Shown one piece after another: positions 52,671-61,051 of a stretch of DNA of 64,000 bases. Each line of letters begins with the position of its first letter. The first letter of the stretch is position 1. Position numbers and translations under genes: made by a program. Below the pieces are notes generated by a model. It was not told the origin of the DNA and did no database searches. It saw only the letters and a list, made by a program, of their open reading frames with translations. The DNA is from Variovorax saccharolyticus (GTDB taxonomy: Bacteria; Pseudomonadota; Gammaproteobacteria; Burkholderiales; Burkholderiaceae_C): positions 1,132,462 through 1,196,461 of the forward strand of contig NZ_JASZYT010000001.1 in NCBI RefSeq assembly GCF_030316765.1. The letters are read 5' to 3'.

Positions 52671-53473
52671 GTTTTGGCCCCGCTGAACAGGGTCTCGAAA
52701 TTGTCGCTCGTGGCCTTGGCGACCGCTTCCACCGGCAGCCGGCGCAGCTCGGCGATCTGCTGCGCGACAAAAGGCACATAGGACGGATTGTTGACCTTGC
52801 CGCGGTACGGCACCGGGGCCAGGTAGGGGCTGTCGGTCTCGATCAGCATGCGGTCGAGCGGCACGAAGGCCGCCACGTCGCGCAGGTCCTGCGCCTTCTT
52901 GAAGGTCAGGATGCCCGAGAACGAGATATAGAAGCCGAGGTCCAGTGCCGCCCGCGCCACCTCGGCCGTTTCGGTGAAGCAATGGAAGACGCCGCCGGCC
53001 GCCTGCGCGCCGCCGGTCTCGCCCTCCTCCCTCAGGATCGCCAAGGTGTCGGCCGAAGCTTCGCGGGTGTGGATGACCAGGGGCTTGCGGGTCTGCCGAG
53101 CGGCCCGGATGTGGACCCGGAAGCGATCGCGCTGCCATTCCATGTCGGCGATGCTGCGGCCGCCCTTGCGTTCTTCCATCTGGTAGTAGTCCAGGCCGGT
53201 CTCGCCGATCGCGATCACCTTGGGCAATGCGGCGCGCTCGACCAGGCCCTCGACCGTGGGCTCGAGGATGTCCTCGTTGTCGGGATGCACGCCGACGCTG
53301 GCCCAGAAGTTCTGGTGGCGCTCGGCCAGTGCCTGCACCTCGGGGAATTCCTCCAGCGTGGTGCAGATGCACAGTGCCCGGTCGACCCGGGCCGCCGCCA
53401 TCGCGGCGCGGATCTCGGGCATCCGGTCGGCGAACTCGGGGAAGGTCAGGTGGCAGTGGGAGTCGGTGAACAT
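52667..53473 (-). CDS. tatD: TatD-family metal-dependent hydrolase
   Basis: A 268-residue TIM-barrel hydrolase, usually a 3'-5' DNase/RNase or D-tyrosyl-type editing enzyme. Metal ligands are visible in FTDSHCHLTF (His6, His8), the Glu of AIGETGLDYY, VIHTREA, HCFTE and ETDSPYLAP. It follows pilZ by 144 bp; that gap contains the small palindrome CCGGCCT-C-AGGCCGG near 53540-53555 but no gene. Confidence 0.92.
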   Translation of the reverse strand: MFTDSHCHLTFPEFADRMPEIRAAMAAARVDRALCICTTLEEFPEVQALAERHQNFWASVGVHPDNEDILEPTVEGLVERAALPKVIAIGETGLDYYQMEERKGGRSIADMEWQRDRFRVHIRAARQTRKPLVIHTREASADTLAILREEGETGGAQAAGGVFHCFTETAEVARAALDLGFYISFSGILTFKKAQDLRDVAAFVPLDRMLIETDSPYLAPVPYRGKVNNPSYVPFVAQQIAELRRLPVEAVAKATSDNFETLFSGAKT

Positions 53474-53617
53474 CGCGGGAAGGGTCGTCGGAATGGCACG
53501 GCCACCGCGACAGGTGGCGTCGTGCCCGTTGGAACAACCGGCCTCAGGCCGGCGCCGGGCCGCCCCAGGGTGCCTGCGGCCTCCTCGGGAAGCCGCGACA
53601 CAAGAAGCGTGGGGGGC

Positions 53618-53992
53618 TCAAATGGTCTGGGTCGGGCGGTCGGAGGCCAGGGTGGCGCCCAGCGCCTCTTCGATGCGCGCCTTGAGCTGGCGCGACTTGT
53701 CGTCGGAAGGAAAACGGATGCCGACCCCGGGCGCACGGTTGCCCGCGGCACGGGCCGGCGTGATCCAGGCGACCTTGCCGGCCACCGGGTAGCGCTGCGG
53801 GTCGTCGGGCAGCGTCAGCAGCACGTAGACATCGTCGCCCAGCCGGTACTCGCGCGAGGTCGGGATGAAGATGCCGCCTTCGGCGAACAGCGGAATGTAG
53901 GCCGCGTAGAGCGCGCCCTTTTCCTTGATCGCCAGCTGGATGACGCTGGGCCGGACGGGCGCGGACGGGGTGGGGGTTGCAGGAGTGTTCAT
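53618..53992 (-). CDS. PilZ-domain protein
   Basis: A 124-residue PilZ-fold protein of the type found beside holB, named for PilZ of type IV pilus assembly. The c-di-GMP signature RxxxR is absent (the region reads AAYIPLFAEGGIFIPT), so it probably does not bind the nucleotide and acts instead by protein contact. The ATG overlaps the holB stop by 4 bp. Conserved neighbours support the call. Confidence 0.88.
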   Translation of the reverse strand: MNTPATPTPSAPVRPSVIQLAIKEKGALYAAYIPLFAEGGIFIPTSREYRLGDDVYVLLTLPDDPQRYPVAGKVAWITPARAAGNRAPGVGIRFPSDDKSRQLKARIEEALGATLASDRPTQTI

Positions 53993-55008
53993 GGGCGGCG
54001 GCGTGCCGAGTTTAGGGTGGTTCTCGCCTCGCTCACAAGCGCTTCGAGCATCAGGCCCGCATTGAAGGGATGTTCTGCGGTTTTTGCCGCATTCGCGAGC
54101 GACCGGGACCAGCGCGCCAAGGCCGTCCGCGGCGGCGCGGCCGGCAGGTCGGCGGGCTCGAAGAAGCGCGGCGCGGCGCCGCTGTCGATCGCCATCAGGT
54201 CGTGGCAGAGCTTCTGCAGCGCACCGATGGCCTGCGCCGGCGCGTGATCGGACAGCGCGCCGACTTCGCCGCGCGACATCGCCTTGGGCAACTGCGACCA
54301 GGCCTTGGGCGACTGGCCCTGGGCGGCGAGCCTCAGGGCGTCGCTGGGCCGTCCGCCGGCTGCTCGCAGCAGGCCCGGCGCGTCGGCAGCGGGCACGCCC
54401 TGCGCCTCCAGCCAGGCCAGTGCCTGCGTCTCTTCGGGCCAGGGCAGCGTGAAGCCCAGGCAGCGGCTGCGGATGGTCGGCAGCAGCTGCCAGGCAGCCT
54501 CGCTGGCGAGCACGAAGCGGACTTCGCCGACCGGCTCCTCGAGCGTCTTGAGCAGTGCGTTGGCGGTGATGTTGTTCATGCGCTCGGCCGGATACACCAG
54601 CACCGCCTTGCCGCGGCCGCGGGCGCTGGTGCGCTGGGCGAAGCCGATGGCGTCACGCATCGCCTCGACCCGGATCTCGCGGCTGGGCTTGCGCTTCTTG
54701 TCGTCGATGTCGGCCTGCGACTTCTCGTCGAGCGGCCAGGCCAGGGCCTGCATCGCGACCTCGGGCATCAGGACGCAGAGGTCGGCGTGCGTTCGGACCT
54801 GGATCGCGTGGCAGCTCGGGCAATGGCCGCAGGCGCCGTGCGCCTTGGCTTCCTCGGGCTGCTCGCACAGCCAGGCCGCCGCCAGCGCCAGGCCCAGTTC
54901 GTACTGGCCCAGGCCCGAAGGCCCCTGCAGCAGCCAGGCGTGGCCGCGCTGGCGCAGCAGCTCGGCCAGCGGCTGGCGCAGCCAGGGCGGGAGCGATTCG
55001 ACGGTCAT
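53989..55008 (-). CDS. holB: DNA polymerase III subunit delta'
   Basis: Part of the clamp-loader complex. A 339-residue AAA+ family protein with LLQGPSGLGQYELGLALA in place of a strict Walker A (delta' does not bind ATP), a zinc-binding segment CGHCPSCHA plus a further Cys, and the SRC-like motif region IRSRCLGFTLP. The usual upstream partner tmk is not next to it here; a 163-bp gap without genes separates it from the GNAT gene. Confidence 0.94.
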   Translation of the reverse strand: MTVESLPPWLRQPLAELLRQRGHAWLLQGPSGLGQYELGLALAAAWLCEQPEEAKAHGACGHCPSCHAIQVRTHADLCVLMPEVAMQALAWPLDEKSQADIDDKKRKPSREIRVEAMRDAIGFAQRTSARGRGKAVLVYPAERMNNITANALLKTLEEPVGEVRFVLASEAAWQLLPTIRSRCLGFTLPWPEETQALAWLEAQGVPAADAPGLLRAAGGRPSDALRLAAQGQSPKAWSQLPKAMSRGEVGALSDHAPAQAIGALQKLCHDLMAIDSGAAPRFFEPADLPAAPPRTALARWSRSLANAAKTAEHPFNAGLMLEALVSEARTTLNSARRRP

Positions 55009-55171
55009 GCGCCGCTTGTCCCTGGGCTCGAAGTCGCCCGTCTAATCCGCATCTCCATCGCTTCCCAGTGAATCTTGCCGCTTGCCGCGAGCCGAACATC
55101 GGGTTCGCCGCCGCATGGCGCACGTCCCGGACCAGGCCCCGTTCGGAACCCCGGCCATGATAACTTCGCGC

Positions 55172-55735
55172 TCAGGCCGCGCCGGTTTCGCCCGCGACGC
55201 CCAGGCCGAGCCGGACCACGCGCACGGTGGCGTCCCCCGGACAGGGCGACTCCTTGAAACCCAGGCGCTTGGCCAGGCCGCGCATCGCGGCGTTGGTCGA
55301 CAGCACGTAGCCCTCGATGCAGCGGTAGCCGTGCGCTTGGGCGGCGGCGATCAGCGTTTCCATCAGGCGCGGCGCCAGGCCCAGGTGCTGCCAGGCGTCG
55401 ACCACCATGATCGCGAACTCGCAGGTGTCGCTGCCGGCAGCCGAAGCGTAGCGGGCGCCTCCGACGATCGACTCTTCGGCGCTGTCCGCGTCGAGGACGA
55501 CCAGCGCGAACTCCTTGTCCGGCGCCGGATGCGTCGCCGCCTCGAGCATGTGGTCCGGCAGCTCGCGAATGCTGGTCATGAAGCGCGAGTAGCGCGAATC
55601 CGCCGACATGTTTGCGACGGCTGCCCGGAGCGCTTCCTTGTCGTCGGCGCGGATCTCGCGCACGATCACCCGCCGACCGTCTCGCAGCACCACCGTCGCC
55701 GGAAGCACCGGATCCGCCGGATCAGCCGCCGGCAT
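55172..55735 (-). CDS. GNAT-family N-acetyltransferase
   Basis: A 187-residue acetyltransferase. The fold begins VVLRDGRRVIVREIRADDKEA; the acetyl-CoA loop is at QHLGLAPRLMETLI and the last conserved helix at NAAMRGLAKRLGFKES. The substrate, protein or small molecule, is unknown. It starts 2 bp after the ppk2 stop, so the two are almost certainly cotranscribed. Confidence 0.85.
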   Translation of the reverse strand: MPAADPADPVLPATVVLRDGRRVIVREIRADDKEALRAAVANMSADSRYSRFMTSIRELPDHMLEAATHPAPDKEFALVVLDADSAEESIVGGARYASAAGSDTCEFAIMVVDAWQHLGLAPRLMETLIAAAQAHGYRCIEGYVLSTNAAMRGLAKRLGFKESPCPGDATVRVVRLGLGVAGETGAA

Positions 55736-55737
55736 GG

Positions 55738-56640
55738 CTAGTAGGCCTCGGCGATGTACCGGATCGGGTGGTCCACTTCCTTGTAGTCGCCCCGACCCTG
55801 CCGCTTCGGCAGCTTGATCTTCTCGCGCGGCAGCGCCTCGTAGGGAACATGGGCCAGCAGGTGCTTGATGAGATTCAGGCGCGCGCGCTTCTTGTCATCC
55901 GAACGCAGCACGTACCACGGCGCCGAAGGCAGGTCGGTGGCCGTGAACATCTCGTCGCGGGCACGCGAATAGTCGTACCAGCGGCCGTAGGACTTGAGGT
56001 CCATCGGCGACAGCTTCCATATCTTGCGCCCGTCCTCGATCCGCGCCTCGAGCCGGCGGGTCTGCTCGTCCGGGCTGACCTCCAGCCAGTACTTCAGCAG
56101 GATGACGCCGGAACTGATGATCGCCTGCTCCACCAGCGGCGTGCCCTGGAGGAAGGACTTGGCCTGCGCCTCCGAGCAGAAGCCCATCACGCGCTCGACG
56201 CCCGCGCGGTTGTACCAGCTGCGGTCGAAGATCACGATCTCCCCGGCCGCCGGCAGATGAGGGATGTAGCGCTGGATGTACATCTGGGACTTCTGCCGTT
56301 CGGTCGGCGCCGGCAGGGCCACAACGCGAAAAACGCGTGGACTGACGCGCTCCGTGATGGCCTTGATGGTGCCGCCCTTGCCGGCGCCATCGCGTCCCTC
56401 GAAGACGATGCAGACCTTGAGCCCGGCGTGCTGCACCCACTCCTGCATCTTCACCAGTTCGACGTGGAGTTCCCGCAGCGCCTTCTCGTAGTCCTTGCGC
56501 GACAGGTTCTTCGACCGCGCCGGATTCGGGTCCGCCTCCGACCCCGCTTCGGTCGCCGCTTCGGGCGCCGACGCCGGAGCTTCCTGGGCCTCGTCCTTGC
56601 GGGATGACTTGCCGTGGTGCCTCTTCTCGTTCTTCGCCAT
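55738..56640 (-). CDS. ppk2: Polyphosphate kinase 2, class I
   Basis: A 300-residue PPK2 that phosphorylates nucleoside diphosphates from polyphosphate. Walker A is EGRDGAGKGGTIKAI, the lid segment APTERQKSQMYIQRY, and Walker B FDRSWYNRAGVERVMGF. About 45 charged and disordered residues precede the fold. The ATG at 56640 has AGGAGA upstream. The single-domain length indicates class I (NDP-phosphorylating). Confidence 0.93.
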   Translation of the reverse strand: MAKNEKRHHGKSSRKDEAQEAPASAPEAATEAGSEADPNPARSKNLSRKDYEKALRELHVELVKMQEWVQHAGLKVCIVFEGRDGAGKGGTIKAITERVSPRVFRVVALPAPTERQKSQMYIQRYIPHLPAAGEIVIFDRSWYNRAGVERVMGFCSEAQAKSFLQGTPLVEQAIISSGVILLKYWLEVSPDEQTRRLEARIEDGRKIWKLSPMDLKSYGRWYDYSRARDEMFTATDLPSAPWYVLRSDDKKRARLNLIKHLLAHVPYEALPREKIKLPKRQGRGDYKEVDHPIRYIAEAY

Positions 56641-56742
56641 CGCGGTCTCCTGTTCGAAAGCAGATCCACGGATGCTAGGGCCGCCGCGCCGTGCGCGATT
56701 GAGATTCGTCAAGTGCCGGTGTCGAGACTTTCCCACCCCTTG

Positions 56743-56765
56743 CCCCCCTCCCCCAAGGAGGGGGG
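56743..56765. repeat. GC-rich hairpin between ppk2 and the export cluster
   Basis: CCCCCCTCC (56743-56751) pairs perfectly with GGAGGGGGG (56757-56765) around a 5-nt loop. Such C/G-tract hairpins are common between genes in this group of bacteria, from memory. The gap 56641-56860 otherwise contains no coding frame that I can support. Confidence 0.55.
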
Positions 56766-56860
56766 TTCAGGCGGGCGTGAACTCCAAAATTCCGCCCGTC
56801 CCCCGACCCACCGCGTGTCGGGGGCGCGCCCCCCACACACCCACTCATCACTGGAATCAC

Positions 56861-58561
56861 GTGCCCCACCCCCAGCTCAAGACGGGATCCCTCCAAGCCC
56901 GCTCGTCCTTTCGAATCGCTGCAACGACCGCCGCGGTCCTTCTCGTCACGCTGTCGCCGGGCGGCGCCCGCGCCTTCGAGTTCGACACCGGCAACCCCGA
57001 CCTCTCGCTGCGGTGGGACAACACGCTGCGCTACAACTACGCCAACCGTGTCGAGGCGCGAGATCAGAAGATCGGCAACACCGTGATCGCGGACGAAGGC
57101 ACCTACAGCTTCGACCGCGGCCAGACCGTCGCCAACCGCCTGGACGTCCTGAGCGAGCTGGACCTGACCTACATGAAGCGCTACGGCATGCGCGTGAGCG
57201 CGGCCGGCTGGTACGACAACGCCTACGGGCCCGACAGCAGGACCAACCCCTTCCTGCCCTTCAGGAACATTCCCAGCTACGTCAACAAGAAGTACAGCAA
57301 CTACACCGAGCGCTACTACCGTGGCCCCTCGGGCGAATGGCTCGACGCCTTCGTCTTCGGCGGCGTCGACATCGGCGAGGTGCCGGTGAACGCCAAGCTC
57401 GGCAGCCATTCGCTGTACTGGGGCGAATCCCTCTTCCTTGCCGGCAACCTGAACGGCATCGCCTACGCGCAGAACCCGCTCGACCTGCAGAAGGGCTTCG
57501 CCACGCCCGGCGTGGAAGCGAAGGAGCTGTTCCGCCCGCTGAACCAGCTCTCGATGCAGGCCCAGGTCACGGACACCGTGTCGGTGGCGGCGCAGTACAT
57601 GCTCGAATGGGAAGCGTTCCGCTACCCCGAAGGCGGCACCTACCTCGGTCCCGTGGACTTCGCCTTCAACGGGCCCGACCGCCAGTTCCTCTCGCAGCCT
57701 CTGGGCTTCGCCCAGCGCGGCGCGCCGTCCGAGCCCAAGCAGCGCGGCCAGGAAGGCGGCCTGTCCACGCGCTGGAGCCCGGAGTGGCTCGACGGCACCA
57801 TGGGCCTGTACTACCGCAAGTTCTCCGACAAGCTGCCGCAGACCTTCCTCACGCGCGTCGGGCCGGGCATCAGCCGCTACAACCTGATCTACGCCGACGA
57901 CATCGACCTGTACGGCGTCAGCCTGGCCAAGAACATCGGCGGCATCAGCTTCGGCTCCGAACTCTCCTATCGCCACAACACGCCGCTGAACAGCACCGTG
58001 CTCGGCATCGCGCCCGGGCTGCCGGCGCAGGGCAGCACCAACGGCCCGCGCGGCGACACCTATCACGGCCTGGTCAATGCGGTCGGCGTCGTGCCGAAGA
58101 CCGCCCTGTTCGACACCGCCTCCTGGGCGGCCGAGCTGGTCTGGGCGAGCTGGGGCAAGGTCCGCAGCGGCCAGAACCTGTTCTTCGCGGAGGGCTTCGC
58201 GCCCTGCGTCGGCAAGGACAAGTGGGACGGCTGCACGACCAAGAACTACATCGGCGCCGGACTCTCGTTCACGCCGACCTGGTTCCAGGTATGGCCCGGC
58301 ATCGACCTGTCGGCGCCGCTCACCTACGCCGTGGGACTCAGCGGCAACGCACCGACCGTCTTCGGCGGCAACCAGGGCAACGGCAACTACAGCGTCGGCC
58401 TGGGCGTGGACGTCCGCCAGAAGTACCGCTTCGACCTGAAGTACATCGACTACGTCGGCGACTACAAGGACAACGGATTCGCCGTGACCGCCCAGAACGG
58501 CTTCACCACCCTGCTCAAGGATCGCGGTTTCCTGAGCCTCACCTTCAAGACCACCTTCTGA
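56861..58561 (+). CDS. DUF1302 outer-membrane-type protein
   Basis: A 566-residue protein with a signal peptide (ATTAAVLLVTLSPGGARAF, cleavage near residue 38) and a mature part rich in amphipathic beta strands, ending LSLTFKTTF with a terminal Phe as in outer-membrane barrels. DUF1302 proteins co-occur with DUF1329 and RND proteins. The GTG at 56861 is chosen because it precedes the signal peptide by a short basic segment; no strong ribosome binding site is seen. First of four cotranscribed genes. Confidence 0.88.
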   Translation: MPHPQLKTGSLQARSSFRIAATTAAVLLVTLSPGGARAFEFDTGNPDLSLRWDNTLRYNYANRVEARDQKIGNTVIADEGTYSFDRGQTVANRLDVLSELDLTYMKRYGMRVSAAGWYDNAYGPDSRTNPFLPFRNIPSYVNKKYSNYTERYYRGPSGEWLDAFVFGGVDIGEVPVNAKLGSHSLYWGESLFLAGNLNGIAYAQNPLDLQKGFATPGVEAKELFRPLNQLSMQAQVTDTVSVAAQYMLEWEAFRYPEGGTYLGPVDFAFNGPDRQFLSQPLGFAQRGAPSEPKQRGQEGGLSTRWSPEWLDGTMGLYYRKFSDKLPQTFLTRVGPGISRYNLIYADDIDLYGVSLAKNIGGISFGSELSYRHNTPLNSTVLGIAPGLPAQGSTNGPRGDTYHGLVNAVGVVPKTALFDTASWAAELVWASWGKVRSGQNLFFAEGFAPCVGKDKWDGCTTKNYIGAGLSFTPTWFQVWPGIDLSAPLTYAVGLSGNAPTVFGGNQGNGNYSVGLGVDVRQKYRFDLKYIDYVGDYKDNGFAVTAQNGFTTLLKDRGFLSLTFKTTF

Positions 58562-58571
58562 GGATCCGATC

Positions 58572-59921
58572 ATGAAACTCACCCACTCCCTCGTCGCCGG
58601 CATCATGGCCGCATCGACAGGCTTCGCCGCCCAGGCGGCCATCAGCGCCGACGAGGCCAAGTCGCTCGGCACCACCCTCACGCCCGTCGGCGCCGACAAG
58701 TCGGCCAACAAGGACGGCACCATTCCCGCCTACGCCGGCGGCATGAAGAGCGGTCCGGCCGGGTACAAGGCCGGCGACGGCATCCGCCCCGATCCCTTCG
58801 CCGGCGAAAAGCCGCGCCTCGTGATCGACGCCAGGAACATGGCCGAGCACGCGGACAAGCTGACCGCCGGCACCCGGCAGCTGCTGGAGAAGTACCCGAG
58901 CTTCCGCGTCGACGTCTACCCGACGCACCGCACCGTGGCCTTCCCTAAATTCGTCACCGACAACACGGCGGCGAATTCGGTCAAGGCCCGGACCACCAAC
59001 GACGGCCGTTCCATCGAAGGCGTGCACGCCGGCTTCCCGTTCCCGATTCCGAAGGACGGCTACGAGGCCATGTGGAACCACCTCGTGCGCTTCAACGGCC
59101 AGAGCTACGAAGCCAAGTACCGCAACCTCAACGTCGATGCCAGCGGCCGCCCCGCCCTGGCGACCGAAGGCGTCAGCACGCAGGACTTCCCGTTCTGGGA
59201 CACGAGCAAGACCGCGGCCGACACCTACTGGCGCATCAAGCTCACCTACACCGGGCCGGCGCGCCGCGCCGGCGAGGCCCTGCTGATCGTCGATCCGCTT
59301 GACATCGGCACCAAGGACCGCCGCGCCTGGGCCTACCTGCCCGGCCAGCGCCGCGTGAAGGTCGCACCCGACCTGTCGTACGACACGCCCAACCCCGGCA
59401 CCGCCGGCGCCACGACCTTCGACGACACCTTCATCTTCAACGGCTCGATGGACCGCTTCGATTTCAAGCTGGTCGGCAAGAAGGAGATGATCGTGCCCTA
59501 CAACGCCTACGGCGCGGTGTACCAGTCCAAGCAGGACGATCTGCTCAAGCCCAACCACCTGAACCCCGACCTGGTGCGTTGGGAACTGCACCGCGTGTGG
59601 GTGGTGGAGGCGACGCTGCGCGAGGGCAAGCGCCATGTCTACGGCAAGCGCACCTTCTACCTCGACGAGGACTCGTGGGCCGCGCTGGCCTCTGACAACT
59701 ACGACGCCCGCGGCCAGCTCTATCGCGCAGGCTTCGCCTACATGGCACCCAGCTACGACCTGCCCGCGCCCTACACCGACATGTTCGGCCACTACGACTT
59801 CGCCTCGCGCATCTATTCGCTGACCGGCTACATCGCCGAAACCGGCGGCCTGCGCCACACCAAGGCGCTGAGCGACCGCGAATGGACCGCCGACTCGCTG
59901 GCCGGCGCCGGCGTGCGCTGA
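58572..59921 (+). CDS. DUF1329 exported protein (LolA/LolB-like fold)
   Basis: A 449-residue periplasmic protein with signal peptide (MKLTHSLVAGIMAASTGFAA) and the family opening ISADEAKSLGTTLTPVGADK. DUF1329 proteins are related in fold to outer-membrane lipoprotein-sorting proteins that carry hydrophobic ligands. It starts 10 bp after the DUF1302 gene. The pair likely handles a hydrophobic compound between membranes. Confidence 0.9.
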   Translation: MKLTHSLVAGIMAASTGFAAQAAISADEAKSLGTTLTPVGADKSANKDGTIPAYAGGMKSGPAGYKAGDGIRPDPFAGEKPRLVIDARNMAEHADKLTAGTRQLLEKYPSFRVDVYPTHRTVAFPKFVTDNTAANSVKARTTNDGRSIEGVHAGFPFPIPKDGYEAMWNHLVRFNGQSYEAKYRNLNVDASGRPALATEGVSTQDFPFWDTSKTAADTYWRIKLTYTGPARRAGEALLIVDPLDIGTKDRRAWAYLPGQRRVKVAPDLSYDTPNPGTAGATTFDDTFIFNGSMDRFDFKLVGKKEMIVPYNAYGAVYQSKQDDLLKPNHLNPDLVRWELHRVWVVEATLREGKRHVYGKRTFYLDEDSWAALASDNYDARGQLYRAGFAYMAPSYDLPAPYTDMFGHYDFASRIYSLTGYIAETGGLRHTKALSDREWTADSLAGAGVR

Positions 59922-59935
59922 TCCGGGGCTGCTCG

Positions 59936-61033
59936 ATGATGACGAAGCGAGTCGCCTCGGGTGGCCTGGCCCTGGCCATCGCGCTGGCCGCCGGCGCCGC
60001 GGCGTGGGCGGTGCAGCCCACGCAGGGCACGGGGTGGCGCGACGTGCTGGCCACGCCGGCCGTGAAGAGCCCGCTCGCCTCGCGTGCACTGCTCAACGGG
60101 CTGGCCAGCGCCGGCAGCCGCATCGTGGCGGTCGGCCAGCGCGGGCACATCCTCTACTCCGACGATGCCGGCAAGAGCTGGCGTCAGGCCGAAGTGCCGG
60201 TCAGCTCGGACCTGGTCGCGGTCAGCTTTCCGGACGCCACGACCGGCTGGGCGGTGGGGCACGACGGCGTCGTGCTGCGCAGCACCGACGCCGGCCTGAG
60301 CTGGACCCTGCAGCTCGACGGCATCCAGGCCGGCGCCGCGATGGTGCGGCACTACCAGCGCGAGGCCCAGGCGCTGGCCGCCGGCGATCCCGGGCGCGCG
60401 GCACAGCTGATCGAGGAAGCCCGCCGCTTCGAGGCACAGGGCGCCGAGAATCCTCTGCTCGACGTCTGGTTCCGCGATGCTTCCGAAGGCTTCGTCGTCG
60501 GCGCCTTCGGCCTCGTGCTGCACACCACCGACGGCGGCGCGCACTGGGCGCCGTGGCTGCACGCACTCGACAATCCGAAGGGCCTTCACCTCTATGCGGT
60601 GCGCGGCATCGGCGCCGACGTCTACATCAGCGGCGAGCAGGGCTTGCTGCTCAAGATGGAGCGTGGCGACACCCGTTTTCGCGCCCTCGACCTGCCCTAC
60701 AAGGGCACCTTGTTCGGCATCACGGGCAGCGCACGCTCCCTGGTCGCCTACGGCCTGCGCGGCACCGTGCTGCGCAGCACCGACGCTGGCCGCAGCTGGC
60801 AGCCCACGCCCACGGGCCTGCAGGTCGGCCTGACCGCCGGCACGCTGCAGGACGATGGCCGCATCGTCATCGTCAGCCAGGCCGGCCACATCCTGAGCAG
60901 CACCGACGACGGCGCGAGCTTCAAGGCCGCAAGCACCGGCCGCACCGTTCCCGCCGCCGCCGTCGCGATCCCTGCCAAGGGCACGGTCGTCATCGCCGGG
61001 CCGCGCGGCGCCCAATCGCTTCCCCTGCCCTGA
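59936..61033 (+). CDS. YCF48/Asp-box repeat exported protein
   Basis: A 365-residue protein with signal peptide (about 1-26) and a beta propeller built from Asp-box repeats: YSDDAGKSW, RSTDAGLSW, HTTDGGAHW, RSTDAGRSW and SSTDDGASF. It resembles the YCF48/photosystem II assembly factor family, which in heterotrophs accompanies RND exporters. Two adjacent ATGs (59936, 59939) could start it. It lies 14 bp after the DUF1329 gene and 18 bp before the transporter. Confidence 0.88.
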   Translation: MMTKRVASGGLALAIALAAGAAAWAVQPTQGTGWRDVLATPAVKSPLASRALLNGLASAGSRIVAVGQRGHILYSDDAGKSWRQAEVPVSSDLVAVSFPDATTGWAVGHDGVVLRSTDAGLSWTLQLDGIQAGAAMVRHYQREAQALAAGDPGRAAQLIEEARRFEAQGAENPLLDVWFRDASEGFVVGAFGLVLHTTDGGAHWAPWLHALDNPKGLHLYAVRGIGADVYISGEQGLLLKMERGDTRFRALDLPYKGTLFGITGSARSLVAYGLRGTVLRSTDAGRSWQPTPTGLQVGLTAGTLQDDGRIVIVSQAGHILSSTDDGASFKAASTGRTVPAAAVAIPAKGTVVIAGPRGAQSLPLP

Positions 61034-61051
61034 ACGGGCTCGGAGGACCCC

